Of a DNA stretch of 64,000 bases, positions 18,747 to 27,967 are shown in pieces (within the stretch, counting starts at the first letter, position 1; each line of letters begins with the position of its first letter). The position numbers and the translations under genes are program-made. The notes beneath the pieces are model-generated. The model was not told the origin of the DNA. It was given only the letters and a program-made list of their open reading frames with translations, and ran no database searches. Source of the stretch: Bacteroidota bacterium. Lineage in GTDB: Bacteria > Bacteroidota > Bacteroidia > UBA4408. The stretch covers positions 248,001-312,000 of the forward strand of contig JADKCP010000004.1 in the NCBI GenBank assembly GCA_016718805.1, read 5' to 3'.

Positions 18747-19736
18747 TTACTTAAAATTTTCTTTAAACCAATCAAACGTAATTTTCAATCCTTCTTTACA
18801 GGTTATTGCAGGTTGGTAACTAAGCATCTTTTGTGCTTTGCTAATATCGGCCAATGAATTTTTTACATCACCAGCCCTGTCTTCGCGGTGCATGGCCTCA
18901 ATAGTTGATCCTGCAATAGTTTTCAAAATGCTGTATAGCTCATTAATCGAAACACGCTCTCCCACGGCAATATTAAATACCTCAGTACTTATTTCATCCT
19001 TGTTCGAAAACATCGCTTTAATATTCGCCTGAACTGCATTTTCAACAAAAGTGAAATCACGCGTTTGTTTTCCGTCGCCATTGATTAAAGGAGCTTTGCC
19101 TTTAACAAGGGCATCCATAAACAAAGGAATGGCAGCAGCATATGCTCCTTTAGGGTTTTGTCTGGGTCCGAAAATATTAAAGTAACGCAAACCCACAATT
19201 TGCATCGAATAGGTTTTTGCAAAAATGTCGGCATATTGCTCGTTCACCAATTTGCTTACTGCGTAGGGCGACAATGGCTTTCCAATTACGTTTTCAATTT
19301 TAGGAAGTGCTTGACTATCGCCATATACCGATGACGAACTTGCATATACCAACCGCTTTACACTAGCGTCGCGTGCTGCGATTAAAATATTTAAAAAGCC
19401 ATTTACATTCGCATTGTTAGTTGCAATTGGATTTTCAATTGAGCGAGGAACTGATCCTAATGCCGCTTGATGAAATACATAATCAATGCCTTTCATAGCC
19501 TTGTTGCAATCTTCAATATTGCAAATATCACCTTGTTGAAACTCAAAATTTGAATGCCCTTTAAATGTAGCAATATTCTGCTCGAATCCGGTAGCAAGAT
19601 TATCGAGTACGCGTACTTTTCCTGCTTTATATTTTATTAAATATTCCACGATATTGGATCCAATAAATCCTGCTCCTCCCGTTACTAAAAACGAATACCG
19701 GGATAAATCAATGGAATGAAATGGTGTTTGATACAT
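18747..19736 (-). CDS. UDP-N-acetylglucosamine 4-epimerase-like SDR enzyme
   Basis: A 329-aa extended short-chain dehydrogenase. The NAD-binding motif TGGAGFIGSN is near residue 19. SSSSVYGDS supplies the catalytic Ser, and YAVSK the Tyr and Lys. The segment YFNIFGPRQNPKGAYAAAIP is characteristic of WbpP/TviC-type UDP-GlcNAc(A) C4-epimerases, which feed surface polysaccharide synthesis. It sits 30 bases before the cpsB-like gene and 52 bases after rfbB in one minus-strand cluster. A related nucleotide-sugar epimerase specificity cannot be excluded. Confidence 0.82.
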   Translation of the reverse strand: MYQTPFHSIDLSRYSFLVTGGAGFIGSNIVEYLIKYKAGKVRVLDNLATGFEQNIATFKGHSNFEFQQGDICNIEDCNKAMKGIDYVFHQAALGSVPRSIENPIATNNANVNGFLNILIAARDASVKRLVYASSSSVYGDSQALPKIENVIGKPLSPYAVSKLVNEQYADIFAKTYSMQIVGLRYFNIFGPRQNPKGAYAAAIPLFMDALVKGKAPLINGDGKQTRDFTFVENAVQANIKAMFSNKDEISTEVFNIAVGERVSINELYSILKTIAGSTIEAMHREDRAGDVKNSLADISKAQKMLSYQPAITCKEGLKITFDWFKENFK

Positions 19737-19788
19737 AATTTATTTACTAAATGAAAAGCGTAAGTGCTTCTTTACTGACTAAAAAAAA

Positions 19789-20856
19789 TTACCGTTTAAC
19801 ATATTGCTTTTCATAAAACTTTTGATATTCTCCCGAAGTAACATTGCTTAACCAATTTTCATTTGCTAGATACCAGTCTACTGTTTTTTCGAGACCCTCT
19901 TCAAATTGCAAAGAAGGCGTCCAGCCTAATTCGCGTTGTAGTTTCGAGGAATCAATTGCATAGCGTAAATCATGACCTGCACGATCTTTCACATAAGTGA
20001 TAAGTTTAGCAGAACTGCCTTCTTCACGATTTAATTTTTTATCCATGATGCGGCATAACAACTGAATTAAATCTATGTTGGTCCATTCATTATGACCACC
20101 AATATTGTAGGTATCTCCTACTTTTCCGTTGTGAAAAATTACATCAATGGCACGAGCATGATCTTCAACAAAAAGCCAATCTCTCACATTTTCACCTTTG
20201 CCGTAAATGGGAATTGGTCGATTATTTTTAATATTATTAATACTTAACGGAATTAGCTTTTCTGGAAAATGAAACGAACCATAATTATTTGAACAGTTGC
20301 TAATCACTACCGGAAGTTGATACGTGTCGTGATAGGCTCTTACAAAATGATCACTACTTGCTTTACTTGCTGAGTAAGGGCTGTGAGGGTCGTAAGAGGT
20401 TTGTTCTGTGAAGAGTCCGCTTTCACCAAGGCTACCATAAACTTCATCGGTACTAACGTGGTAAAACAAATTGTTTCGATTGTTTTCTGGTACTTTTTTC
20501 CAATGTGATTTTGCAGCGTTCAGTAAGTTAACTGTACCTACAACATTGGTTAATACAAATTCCAAAGGATTGCTAATACTTCTGTCGACATGACTTTCGG
20601 CAGCTAAATGTATTACTCCATCTATTTGTTGTTCAGTAAACAATTGTTGCATAAATTCAGCATCCACAATGTCGCCTTTAACGAACGTATAGTTTGGCTT
20701 GTTTTCAATGTCTTTCAGGTTTTCTAAATTTCCTGCATAAGTAAGCTTATCTAGATTCACGATGTGGTAATCTGGATACTTGTTTACAAATAATCGAACT
20801 ACGTGTGAACCAATAAAACCGGCGCCACCGGTTATCAAAATTTTTCTCTTAGTCAT
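19789..20856 (-). CDS. rfbB: dTDP-glucose 4,6-dehydratase
   Basis: A 355-aa SDR enzyme converting dTDP-glucose to dTDP-4-keto-6-deoxyglucose, the entry step to dTDP-rhamnose and other deoxysugars. The NAD site is TGGAGFIGSHVVRLF. The dehydratase signature STDEVYGSLG carries the catalytic Thr-Asp-Glu, and YSASKASSDHFVRAY the Tyr/Lys pair. NYGSFHFPEKLIP and GENVRDWLFVEDHARA are also typical of RmlB. The other rhamnose genes (rfbA, C, D) are not adjacent. It lies 15 bases downstream of galE. Confidence 0.95.
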   Translation of the reverse strand: MTKRKILITGGAGFIGSHVVRLFVNKYPDYHIVNLDKLTYAGNLENLKDIENKPNYTFVKGDIVDAEFMQQLFTEQQIDGVIHLAAESHVDRSISNPLEFVLTNVVGTVNLLNAAKSHWKKVPENNRNNLFYHVSTDEVYGSLGESGLFTEQTSYDPHSPYSASKASSDHFVRAYHDTYQLPVVISNCSNNYGSFHFPEKLIPLSINNIKNNRPIPIYGKGENVRDWLFVEDHARAIDVIFHNGKVGDTYNIGGHNEWTNIDLIQLLCRIMDKKLNREEGSSAKLITYVKDRAGHDLRYAIDSSKLQRELGWTPSLQFEEGLEKTVDWYLANENWLSNVTSGEYQKFYEKQYVKR

Positions 20857-20871
20857 GAACGTATTAGTAGG

Positions 20872-21909
20872 TTAAACATCTAATCTTTGAGTTGCTAATT
20901 TCTTTTCCCAATTCCAGGAAGATGCAATCATTTGCTCCAAATTTCTTTCAGCTTTCCATCCTAGTTCAGTGTTTGAATAGTTAGTATCAGCATACATCGA
21001 TTCAATATCACCAGGGCGTCGATCAACAATTTTATAGGGCAAAGAAAGTCCGGAAACTTTTTCAAACATATGTACCAATTCCAACACCGAATAACCTTTT
21101 CCTGTTCCGATGTTAAAGGTTTCAAAATTGGATTTAGTTTCATTCTTAAGCAAACGTTCTATCGAGATAACATGCGCTTTCGCCAAATCAACAACATGAA
21201 TGTAATCACGTATGCAAGTGCCATCTTTGGTTTGATAATCATTCCCATAAATTTCAACCATTTTTTTACGTTTACCAATTGCAGTTTGTGTAATTATTGG
21301 GACAAGATTGTTAGGCATACCCAGCGGAAACTCACCAATTAAAGCTGATTCGTGAGCTCCAGCCGGATTGAAATAACGCAAACTGATAGCATTAAATTTT
21401 TGTTGTTCAACTACATCACGCAAAATTATTTCGCTCATAATTTTAGTACTTCCGTAAGGGGATGTAGCTTCTTTAATTGGGGCTTGTTCAGTAACCGGCA
21501 AAGAATCGGGATTGCCATAAACAGTGCAAGAAGACGAAAACACAAATCCTTTTAAATCGAGGTTATACTGTGCAATACCTTGCAAAATATTGAGCAGTGA
21601 AATAAGGTTGTTGTGGTAATATTTAAGTGGTTGAAGCACCGATTCACCAACAGCTTTAAGTGCTGCAAAGTGTATAACGGCATTAATGGTTTGGTTGCGA
21701 TTAAAAAAATCCGCAAGCGCTGCATAATTGCATAAATCAACCTGTTCAAAATCGGGACGAATTCCGGTAATTTTTTCAATTCCATCAAGGGCTTCAATAC
21801 TCGAATTATTAAGATTGTCGAGTATAACCACTTTGTGCCCTTTCTGTAACAACTCTACAACAGTATGCGAACCAATATATCCTGTACCTCCCGTGACTAA
21901 AATTTTCAT
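20872..21909 (-). CDS. galE: UDP-glucose 4-epimerase
   Basis: A 345-aa SDR epimerase interconverting UDP-glucose and UDP-galactose. The true start is the ATG at 21909 giving MKILVTGGTGYIGSHTVVEL; a nine-residue upstream extension is possible but would put non-conserved residues before the NAD motif. SSSCTVYGNPD holds the catalytic Ser/Thr, YGSTK the Tyr/Lys pair, and RYFNPAGAHES and GTCIRDYIHVVDLA are GalE hallmarks. It is the first gene of the minus-strand sugar-nucleotide cluster. Confidence 0.95.
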   Translation of the reverse strand: MKILVTGGTGYIGSHTVVELLQKGHKVVILDNLNNSSIEALDGIEKITGIRPDFEQVDLCNYAALADFFNRNQTINAVIHFAALKAVGESVLQPLKYYHNNLISLLNILQGIAQYNLDLKGFVFSSSCTVYGNPDSLPVTEQAPIKEATSPYGSTKIMSEIILRDVVEQQKFNAISLRYFNPAGAHESALIGEFPLGMPNNLVPIITQTAIGKRKKMVEIYGNDYQTKDGTCIRDYIHVVDLAKAHVISIERLLKNETKSNFETFNIGTGKGYSVLELVHMFEKVSGLSLPYKIVDRRPGDIESMYADTNYSNTELGWKAERNLEQMIASSWNWEKKLATQRLDV

Positions 21910-22011
21910 CAAATGCGCGTAAAAAATTGCCCACAAATATAGTCATTTGAACCATGCACCTATAGCCGGATAGTTTGATTTCGCCGAAAATTATTGGACA
22001 GCAAATTGTTG

Positions 22012-23253
22012 TTATGATCGCATGGCTTCAACAGGATCGAGCCTTGAAGCTGTGTAAGAAGGTATAAATCCAGAAACAATCCCTATAATGGCAGAAATTG
22101 TTATTCCTAGCAGAACATTTGAATTGCTCAGTTCTATCGATAAATCAGCATAATAATTTACGATCACAGTACCCCCAAAAATAAGCAGTAAACCAATGCT
22201 ACCGCCAATTATGCAAAGTACCATCGACTCAATTAAAAACTGTATTAAAATAAAGTAATTCTTCGCTCCGAGCGCCTTTTGAATACCGATTTGGTTGGTT
22301 CGTTCTTTCACCGATACAAACATGATGTTCGCAATTCCGAATCCACCCACCAATATAGAAAATCCTCCAATAATCCAACCGGCAAGTCCAATTACCGCAA
22401 ATATTGAATCAAAACCTGAGCTAATTAAACTTATTTCATTTAAAGCAAAATCATCATCCGCAAGTGGTTTCAACTTACGAATTGCGCGCATAATTCCGGT
22501 TAACTCGAATTTTAGCTCATCTACTTCAATTCCCGGTTTGGCTTTTACCATGATGGTTGGATCGATGCGTTCGCTTCGCAAATCGACAAAATTGCGCATG
22601 TAAGCAATAGGCAATAAAATTGTATTGTCGTTCGAATTTCCCATCATGCTGCTACCCTCCTTCTCAAATACACCTATTACTGTTGCATTGCGGTTAAATA
22701 ACTTGACTTGCTTTCCAATTACTTCACCCTCTCCAAATAAACTTTCGGCGATTGTGGAGCCAATTATGGCATAAGGTTTCCCGCTTTCAGATTCGGCATC
22801 CGTAAAATACCTACCCGCCTGCAATTCAAAATTCTTAACTCTATAATAATTGTGTGAAACACCGCTCACCTCTGCATTTTCAACACTATTTGTCTTGTGT
22901 TTTACCGTTTTATTTACATCCACCATAAAACAAACCGCCTCTGCCATTGCGCTTCGGTGTTCTATTTCCTTCACTTCATCAACTTTAGGAGTGGGTCGGT
23001 TCATGTATTTCCACCATGGGTATTCGTCGCCAAATGACCAAGGCCACTTTTGCACAAATACCACATTGCTACCCAGTGAAGCAACACTGCTACGAATATT
23101 GTTTTCAAGTGAATCAACTACAGTAAATACCGAAATAATGGCAAAAATCCCAATGGTAATGCCAAGTAAAGAAAGTAAGGTGCGAAGTTTATTACTAATC
23201 AATGCATGATAAGCAAAGCGAAAACTCTCTAAAAAAATTTTTTGCCAAATCAT
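22012..23253 (-). CDS. MacB-type ABC transporter permease
   Basis: A 413-aa FtsX/MacB-family permease. One TM helix near the N-terminus (about 22-48, RTLLSLLGITIGIFAIISV) is followed by a periplasmic MacB_PCD domain (about 50-280), then three C-terminal TM helices with the FtsX domain (about 290-405; VKERTNQIGIQKALGAK, ASRLDPVEAMRS). No ATPase or membrane-fusion gene is adjacent. MacA-like and TolC genes sit 22 kb away (44.5-47.4 kb). It probably exports a peptide, lipid or metabolite, or transmits mechanical force to an envelope partner. Confidence 0.9.
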   Translation of the reverse strand: MIWQKIFLESFRFAYHALISNKLRTLLSLLGITIGIFAIISVFTVVDSLENNIRSSVASLGSNVVFVQKWPWSFGDEYPWWKYMNRPTPKVDEVKEIEHRSAMAEAVCFMVDVNKTVKHKTNSVENAEVSGVSHNYYRVKNFELQAGRYFTDAESESGKPYAIIGSTIAESLFGEGEVIGKQVKLFNRNATVIGVFEKEGSSMMGNSNDNTILLPIAYMRNFVDLRSERIDPTIMVKAKPGIEVDELKFELTGIMRAIRKLKPLADDDFALNEISLISSGFDSIFAVIGLAGWIIGGFSILVGGFGIANIMFVSVKERTNQIGIQKALGAKNYFILIQFLIESMVLCIIGGSIGLLLIFGGTVIVNYYADLSIELSNSNVLLGITISAIIGIVSGFIPSYTASRLDPVEAMRS

Positions 23254-23281
23254 CTTAAATCGGAAGGTCGGAATAGTCCAC

Positions 23282-25717
23282 TTACTTCATTATAGTAATA
23301 GTACCAGTTTTGCTGAAAGGCTTATTATCGATGCTGCTGGCATGTATAATGTATACATAAATTCCTTCGGGAATACTCCTTGGATTCCAGCTTTGTGCAA
23401 CATCATTACTTTTAAAAATAAGCTCTCCCCAACGGTTGAATACTGAAAATTCAAAATCTTTTATTCCAGTACCCCGAACTTTAAATATATCATTAATCGC
23501 ATCTCCATTAGGCGAAAAGGCAGTAGGAATATACACCGACATAGGAGGAAATACAGTTTCACTTACCGAATCCAAACAACCTAATGTATCTTTTACAATC
23601 AGCTTCACTAGATGCTCTTGAGAAAACATGTACTCGTGTGTTGGATTGTAAGAAAAAGAAGTTGTGTTATCGCCAAAATCCCAATAATAATCAACAATAT
23701 TAGTTGATGAACTATCAATAAACTGAGCCAGTAAATCAGATTCGAAATAATACCCAAAATGGGCTCTTGGTTTAGATATATATACACCGACAGTATCACT
23801 AATTGTATATCCGCAATTATCGCTAACTGCAACAATATAACTTCTATTTTTTATTGAATTCACTGTGATACTACTATCGCTATATGTTCCCTTATTCCAA
23901 CTATAGGAATAAGGAGCCAATCCATCTACACCATTAGCAACTAGAGTAACCGGCTCATTTTCGCAAACCATGGTATCTTTTGAAATAGTCATTTGAAGCG
24001 GAATATAAGGAACTACAACTACAGTCACCGTTGAAGCTGCAGTATTTCCGCAAGTATCTCTAACTGTTACTGTATAGTTACTAGTAGTTGCAGGATTTAC
24101 GGTTTTGCTTGCCCCACTACCCAATCCATTGTCCCAAGAATAGGTATAATAAGCAGCTCCACCTCCACCTTGAGCAATAATAGTAGTGCTGGCTCCGGGG
24201 CAATAGATAGAATCCGGAGGCTGCACATTAGCTACAACCGGTGTGTAGGTATCAACACTAATGGTAACGCTGTCGGTTGCAACATGGCTACCACAAGTAT
24301 CTGTAACCGTAACTCTGTAAGTGGTGGTGACTGCAGGAGCTACAGTATGCCGCTTCCCTGAACCAACACCCTGATTCCACATGTAGGTATATCCAGGAAT
24401 TCCTCCACTTGGAAAGGCGTCAATGGTTGAATTTTGATTGGGGCAAATGATGCTCGAATCAGCACTTGCATTGGCTACTACCGGTACTACATCCGACAAG
24501 TACAATTTGAATGGTTTAGTGGTGACAGTTAGGCAGGAAGATGGATTTACATTAATGGGAGTTAAAATAATGGATTCAAATCCTTCGGTTACATTGTCTT
24601 CTATAGCTTGAACAATAACCGGCGAATGATTCTGACCGGCAGCAAAAACAACACTATCTGGAATCGATAAAAAATCAGTTCCCATTGCTGCAGATCCACC
24701 AATTGTAAAATGTATTGTATCGGCTAGTGCCGTATTTCCTCCTCTAATAAAATCAAGCACTGCTAATCCACAACCTTCGTACAATACTGTATCGCCGGCT
24801 GTTCCTGTATGGCCTGCTCCCCCTAAAGAAACTGCACTGTTTATAGTAACAACAGGACTGCTAAAGCTCAATGCTTCTAAAAACACACCTGAATCATAAA
24901 TACCATCCGAGGCATCGGCAATGGCCATCTTAATATGATAAGTTGCACCACACTGAACATGGCTAATGGCAGTAAGCACCGAAGTGAATCCATCATATTG
25001 TATAGTTGTTCCGGGTATTGTTTGATTGTCGATATAGTATGCACAATTGGTACAAGGACCAGTATTTGTATTGCCGTTATTTACCGAGTTAATGGTAATT
25101 GGAGAAGTGGTATTCGGAATGAGCGCGATGTTTTTTGAATTCAGTGTAAAGGTTCCTGTAATACCGGGTCCACGAATAAAAAATCCAAAAACGTCGTTCA
25201 CACTGTTTACAAATTCCGGGTATTCTTCTGAACCAAACACATATCTGAACTTAACAGTATCGTAAGCAGGAACAAAATCAAATTCGAGTATTGCTTTATT
25301 GTGTGTTGTTGTTGCTGTTCCGGTTGATGCAGTCAAAGCATCTAAATCTGTATCACCACCTAAAAAATTATCTAACCCCGCACTACCATTATTATTTGGA
25401 CCATGCGGCCCATCGCCATTGTTTAAAATGGTACCTGTAGTCATTACAATACCACTATCTAAACCCAGGTTTGTGTTGCCTTTAAAGAAACCTATATTGT
25501 CGTATTTCGCAGTGGTAGTCGCAGTCGAAATGGTTCCATTAAATCGAACATTGCTAATGGTTATTCCAGTTCCCAACAGCGTATTTTTAACTAAATCGAA
25601 AGGAGTTCGCCTTTGGGTGGTAAGCTGTGCTTTTGCTCCATTTAGGAATGCCTGCCCTACTAACATTAAAGTTAGCAAAAAAACTACGCGTCGAAATGAA
25701 TATTGTGGCAGGATCAT
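23282..25717 (-). CDS. secreted choice-of-anchor L / PKD protein with T9SS type B sorting domain
   Basis: A secreted protein of about 811 aa. A signal peptide (ending NGAKAQ) is followed by a choice-of-anchor L domain (about 30-280; TGITISNVRFNG, GLDSGIVMTTG, FRYVFGSEEYPEF). Next come repeated Ig/PKD-like modules with a recurring pattern (VTVTDTCGSHVATDSV, VTVRDTCGNTAASTV), a PKD domain (YYWDFGDNTTSFSYNPTHEY), and a C-terminal gliding-motility-type CHU_C domain (IPTAFSPNGDAINDIF, FNRWGELIF) that directs export by the type IX system. The ATG at 25717 is preferred over a TTG three codons upstream. It is likely cell-surface adhesive or structural. Many Cys-Gly and Asp-Thr-Cys repeats suggest stabilised modules. 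Confidence 0.88.
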   Translation of the reverse strand: MILPQYSFRRVVFLLTLMLVGQAFLNGAKAQLTTQRRTPFDLVKNTLLGTGITISNVRFNGTISTATTTAKYDNIGFFKGNTNLGLDSGIVMTTGTILNNGDGPHGPNNNGSAGLDNFLGGDTDLDALTASTGTATTTHNKAILEFDFVPAYDTVKFRYVFGSEEYPEFVNSVNDVFGFFIRGPGITGTFTLNSKNIALIPNTTSPITINSVNNGNTNTGPCTNCAYYIDNQTIPGTTIQYDGFTSVLTAISHVQCGATYHIKMAIADASDGIYDSGVFLEALSFSSPVVTINSAVSLGGAGHTGTAGDTVLYEGCGLAVLDFIRGGNTALADTIHFTIGGSAAMGTDFLSIPDSVVFAAGQNHSPVIVQAIEDNVTEGFESIILTPINVNPSSCLTVTTKPFKLYLSDVVPVVANASADSSIICPNQNSTIDAFPSGGIPGYTYMWNQGVGSGKRHTVAPAVTTTYRVTVTDTCGSHVATDSVTISVDTYTPVVANVQPPDSIYCPGASTTIIAQGGGGAAYYTYSWDNGLGSGASKTVNPATTSNYTVTVRDTCGNTAASTVTVVVVPYIPLQMTISKDTMVCENEPVTLVANGVDGLAPYSYSWNKGTYSDSSITVNSIKNRSYIVAVSDNCGYTISDTVGVYISKPRAHFGYYFESDLLAQFIDSSSTNIVDYYWDFGDNTTSFSYNPTHEYMFSQEHLVKLIVKDTLGCLDSVSETVFPPMSVYIPTAFSPNGDAINDIFKVRGTGIKDFEFSVFNRWGELIFKSNDVAQSWNPRSIPEGIYVYIIHASSIDNKPFSKTGTITIMK

Positions 25718-26165
25718 TTGTAACAAAAGTAATTAATTACCTAAAGCTAATAACAGTATTTCGATGAAATAATATTCAACCATCTTGATAGGTATTTATT
25801 TTACCTAATTCACTTGCAATAATTGAACTGTTTAATCTTGTATTAAGTGTCTTCATGTTACTCCGTTAGAGTTGATTATTATGTATATCCGCAGCGAAAT
25901 TTAATTGCAGATATTTTGATAAATCATTTTTCTAGTCTTACAAATAATTATGAATTGATCTAGGTAAGCTGCAAAATTCAATCTCACTTAACAAATTGTA
26001 GTTCTATTTTTAACCGATAAATAAATCGTGCGAACCATTAGGTTCACTTTTTCTAGAATAAGTTTATTTACTGGGTTTGAACCAGCAAACTAAATTTAGA
26101 GTCAAAGAGGAAGAAGTAATTTAAATTTAAATCAAATTGTATTTTCGCAAACTAAATTTAAACAC
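25718..26165. other. 448-bp AT-rich intergenic region with direct repeats
   Basis: No open reading frame or RNA is recognisable. The 14-base direct repeat gcaaactaaattta occurs at 26085-26098 and 26147-26160, the second copy ending 5 bases before the M20 peptidase start. TATTTTCG (26139-26146, one mismatch from TANNTTTG) overlaps this zone and could be the -7 element of the peptidase promoter. The region also separates it from the divergent T9SS gene, so it probably contains both promoters. Confidence 0.5.
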
Positions 26166-27545
26166 ATGGAAAACATTCGTAACTATATTGAAGTAAATAA
26201 AGAACGCTTCCTATCCGAATTAATTGAATTGTTGCGCATCCCATCGGTTAGCGCAGATCCTAAATATGCAGCTGATGTTTTGCGAACAGCAGAGGCTGTT
26301 AAAAAAAGTTTGGTAGCTGCCGGAGCTCAAAATGCTGAAGTGTGCGCTACAGCCGGAAACCCAATAGTTTATGCTGAAAAGTTGGTACATCCTGATTTAC
26401 CTACTGTTTTGGTGTATGGACATTATGATGTTCAGCCTCCCGACCCACTAGAACTATGGAATTCACCTCCCTTTGAGCCTGTTATAAAAGACAATAAAAT
26501 TTATGCCCGAGGTGCTTGCGATGATAAAGGACAATTCTTTATGCATGTAAAAGCATTGGAATTGATGTTGGCAAATGGTGACTTACCTTGCAATATTAAA
26601 TTTATGATTGAAGGCGAAGAAGAAGTTGGCTCTACTAACTTAGGTCCCTTTTTATCGGCCAATAAAGAAAAACTGAAAGCCGATGTGGTGTTGGTTTCTG
26701 ATACAGGAATACTAGGAAATGACACTCCAAGTATTTGTGTTGGTTTACGTGGATTAAGCTATAATGAAGTAGAAGTTACAGGACCAGGAAGAGATTTGCA
26801 TTCAGGCTTGTACGGTGGAGCGGTTGCTAATCCTATTAATATTTTGTGTGATATGATTTCATCGCTTATTGATAAAAACGGGCACATTACGATTCCTGGG
26901 TTTTATGATGACGTTGAAGAATTAACCAAAGAAGAACGTGAAGAAATGGCCAAGGCTCCTTTTGATGTTGAAACGTTTAAGAAATCAATAAACCTTAGCG
27001 ATATCAAAGGCGAAGCAGGTTATACAACACCTGAGCGAACTTCTATACGACCAACCTTGGATGTAAATGGAATTTGGGGTGGTTATATTGGCGAAGGAGC
27101 TAAAACAGTAATTGCCTCTAAAGCTTATGCAAAAATATCTATGCGTTTAGTTCCTCATCAGAGCAATGATAAAATTACAGCCCTTTTTCAAAAACATTTC
27201 GAAACTATTGCCCCCTCATCTGTAAAGGTAAAGGTAACACCACATCATGGAGGTGATCCAGTTGTTACTCCAACCAATAGCATCGCCTATAAAGCTGCCA
27301 GCAAAGCCATGGAAACTAGTTTTGGCAAAAAACCAATACCTGTGCGCAGTGGCGGAAGTATTCCTATTGTTGCATTGTTTGAATCGATATTGGGATTAAA
27401 AACAGTATTGCTTGGATTTGGACTCGACAGTGATGCAATACATTCACCCAACGAGCATTATGGTTTGTTTAATTACTATAAGGGAATAGAAACTATACCT
27501 TTATTTCACAAATATTTTGCAGAATACAGCAAATCGAAAGCATAA
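26166..27545 (+). CDS. M20-family metallopeptidase (dipeptidase-like)
   Basis: A 459-aa zinc-dependent dipeptidase/carboxypeptidase of the M20 family (CNDP/PepV-like group). Metal ligands and catalytic residues are visible in order: GHYDVQPPDPLELW (His and Asp), RGACDDKGQ, EGEEEVGS (catalytic Glu), SDTG, and the C-terminal SDAIHSPNEHY (His). A dimerisation lid domain lies between about residues 190 and 350. It hydrolyses dipeptides in the cytoplasm; there is no signal peptide. It is a single gene with its own upstream region. Confidence 0.93.
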   Translation: MENIRNYIEVNKERFLSELIELLRIPSVSADPKYAADVLRTAEAVKKSLVAAGAQNAEVCATAGNPIVYAEKLVHPDLPTVLVYGHYDVQPPDPLELWNSPPFEPVIKDNKIYARGACDDKGQFFMHVKALELMLANGDLPCNIKFMIEGEEEVGSTNLGPFLSANKEKLKADVVLVSDTGILGNDTPSICVGLRGLSYNEVEVTGPGRDLHSGLYGGAVANPINILCDMISSLIDKNGHITIPGFYDDVEELTKEEREEMAKAPFDVETFKKSINLSDIKGEAGYTTPERTSIRPTLDVNGIWGGYIGEGAKTVIASKAYAKISMRLVPHQSNDKITALFQKHFETIAPSSVKVKVTPHHGGDPVVTPTNSIAYKAASKAMETSFGKKPIPVRSGGSIPIVALFESILGLKTVLLGFGLDSDAIHSPNEHYGLFNYYKGIETIPLFHKYFAEYSKSKA

Positions 27546-27660
27546 AGTACATTGTAATATGATAGTTACGTACCTTCGACTAAAAATACTTGAACTGGGT
27601 AGTGCGAATCAACTTGTTCTTGGTAGCGAAAACTTTAGAGAAAGGTGCGAGAATAAATAA

Positions 27661-27692
27661 TTTGATTTTATTTCAATTAATTTATTTCTTTG
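27661..27692 (+). promoter_or_regulatory. putative promoter of acpP-fabF-rnc
   Basis: TTTG (27661-27664) and TTTCTTTG (27685-27692) are separated by 20 bases. The second differs from TANNTTTG at one position. The start codon of acpP is 33 bases downstream. Confidence 0.5.
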
Positions 27693-27724
27693 CACATTAA
27701 TTTTATAAACCAAATTCAATAAAA

Positions 27725-27961
27725 ATGTCAGACATTACATCAAGAGTAAAAGCAATTATCGTTGATAAATTAGGCGTAGACGAAAAAGAAGTAACCGCCG
27801 AAGCAAGTTTTACCAATGATTTGGGTGCCGATTCACTCGACACCGTTGAGTTAATTATGGAGTTTGAAAAAGAATTTAATATTGCCATTCCGGATGATCA
27901 AGCAGAAAACATTGGAACTGTTGGTCAAGCCATTGCTTACATTGAATCAAACATTAAGTAA
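27725..27961 (+). CDS. acpP: acyl carrier protein
   Basis: A 78-aa acidic carrier protein of fatty acid synthesis. The phosphopantetheine attachment Ser is in GADSLDTVELIMEFE (residue 37). Length, acidity and the helix pattern are typical. It is the first gene of the acpP-fabF-rnc cluster, a common Bacteroidota arrangement; fabF follows after 6 bases. Confidence 0.98.
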   Translation: MSDITSRVKAIIVDKLGVDEKEVTAEASFTNDLGADSLDTVELIMEFEKEFNIAIPDDQAENIGTVGQAIAYIESNIK

Positions 27962-27967
27962 AAATCT

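Noticed and set aside
22850..23209. A 119-codon plus-strand frame opposite the MacB-type permease
   Set aside because: It is antisense to a conserved permease and has no ribosome site or domain.
25299..25736. A 145-codon plus-strand frame opposite the T9SS type B gene
   Set aside because: It is antisense to a well-supported secreted protein and shows no recognisable domain; its composition reflects the opposite reading.
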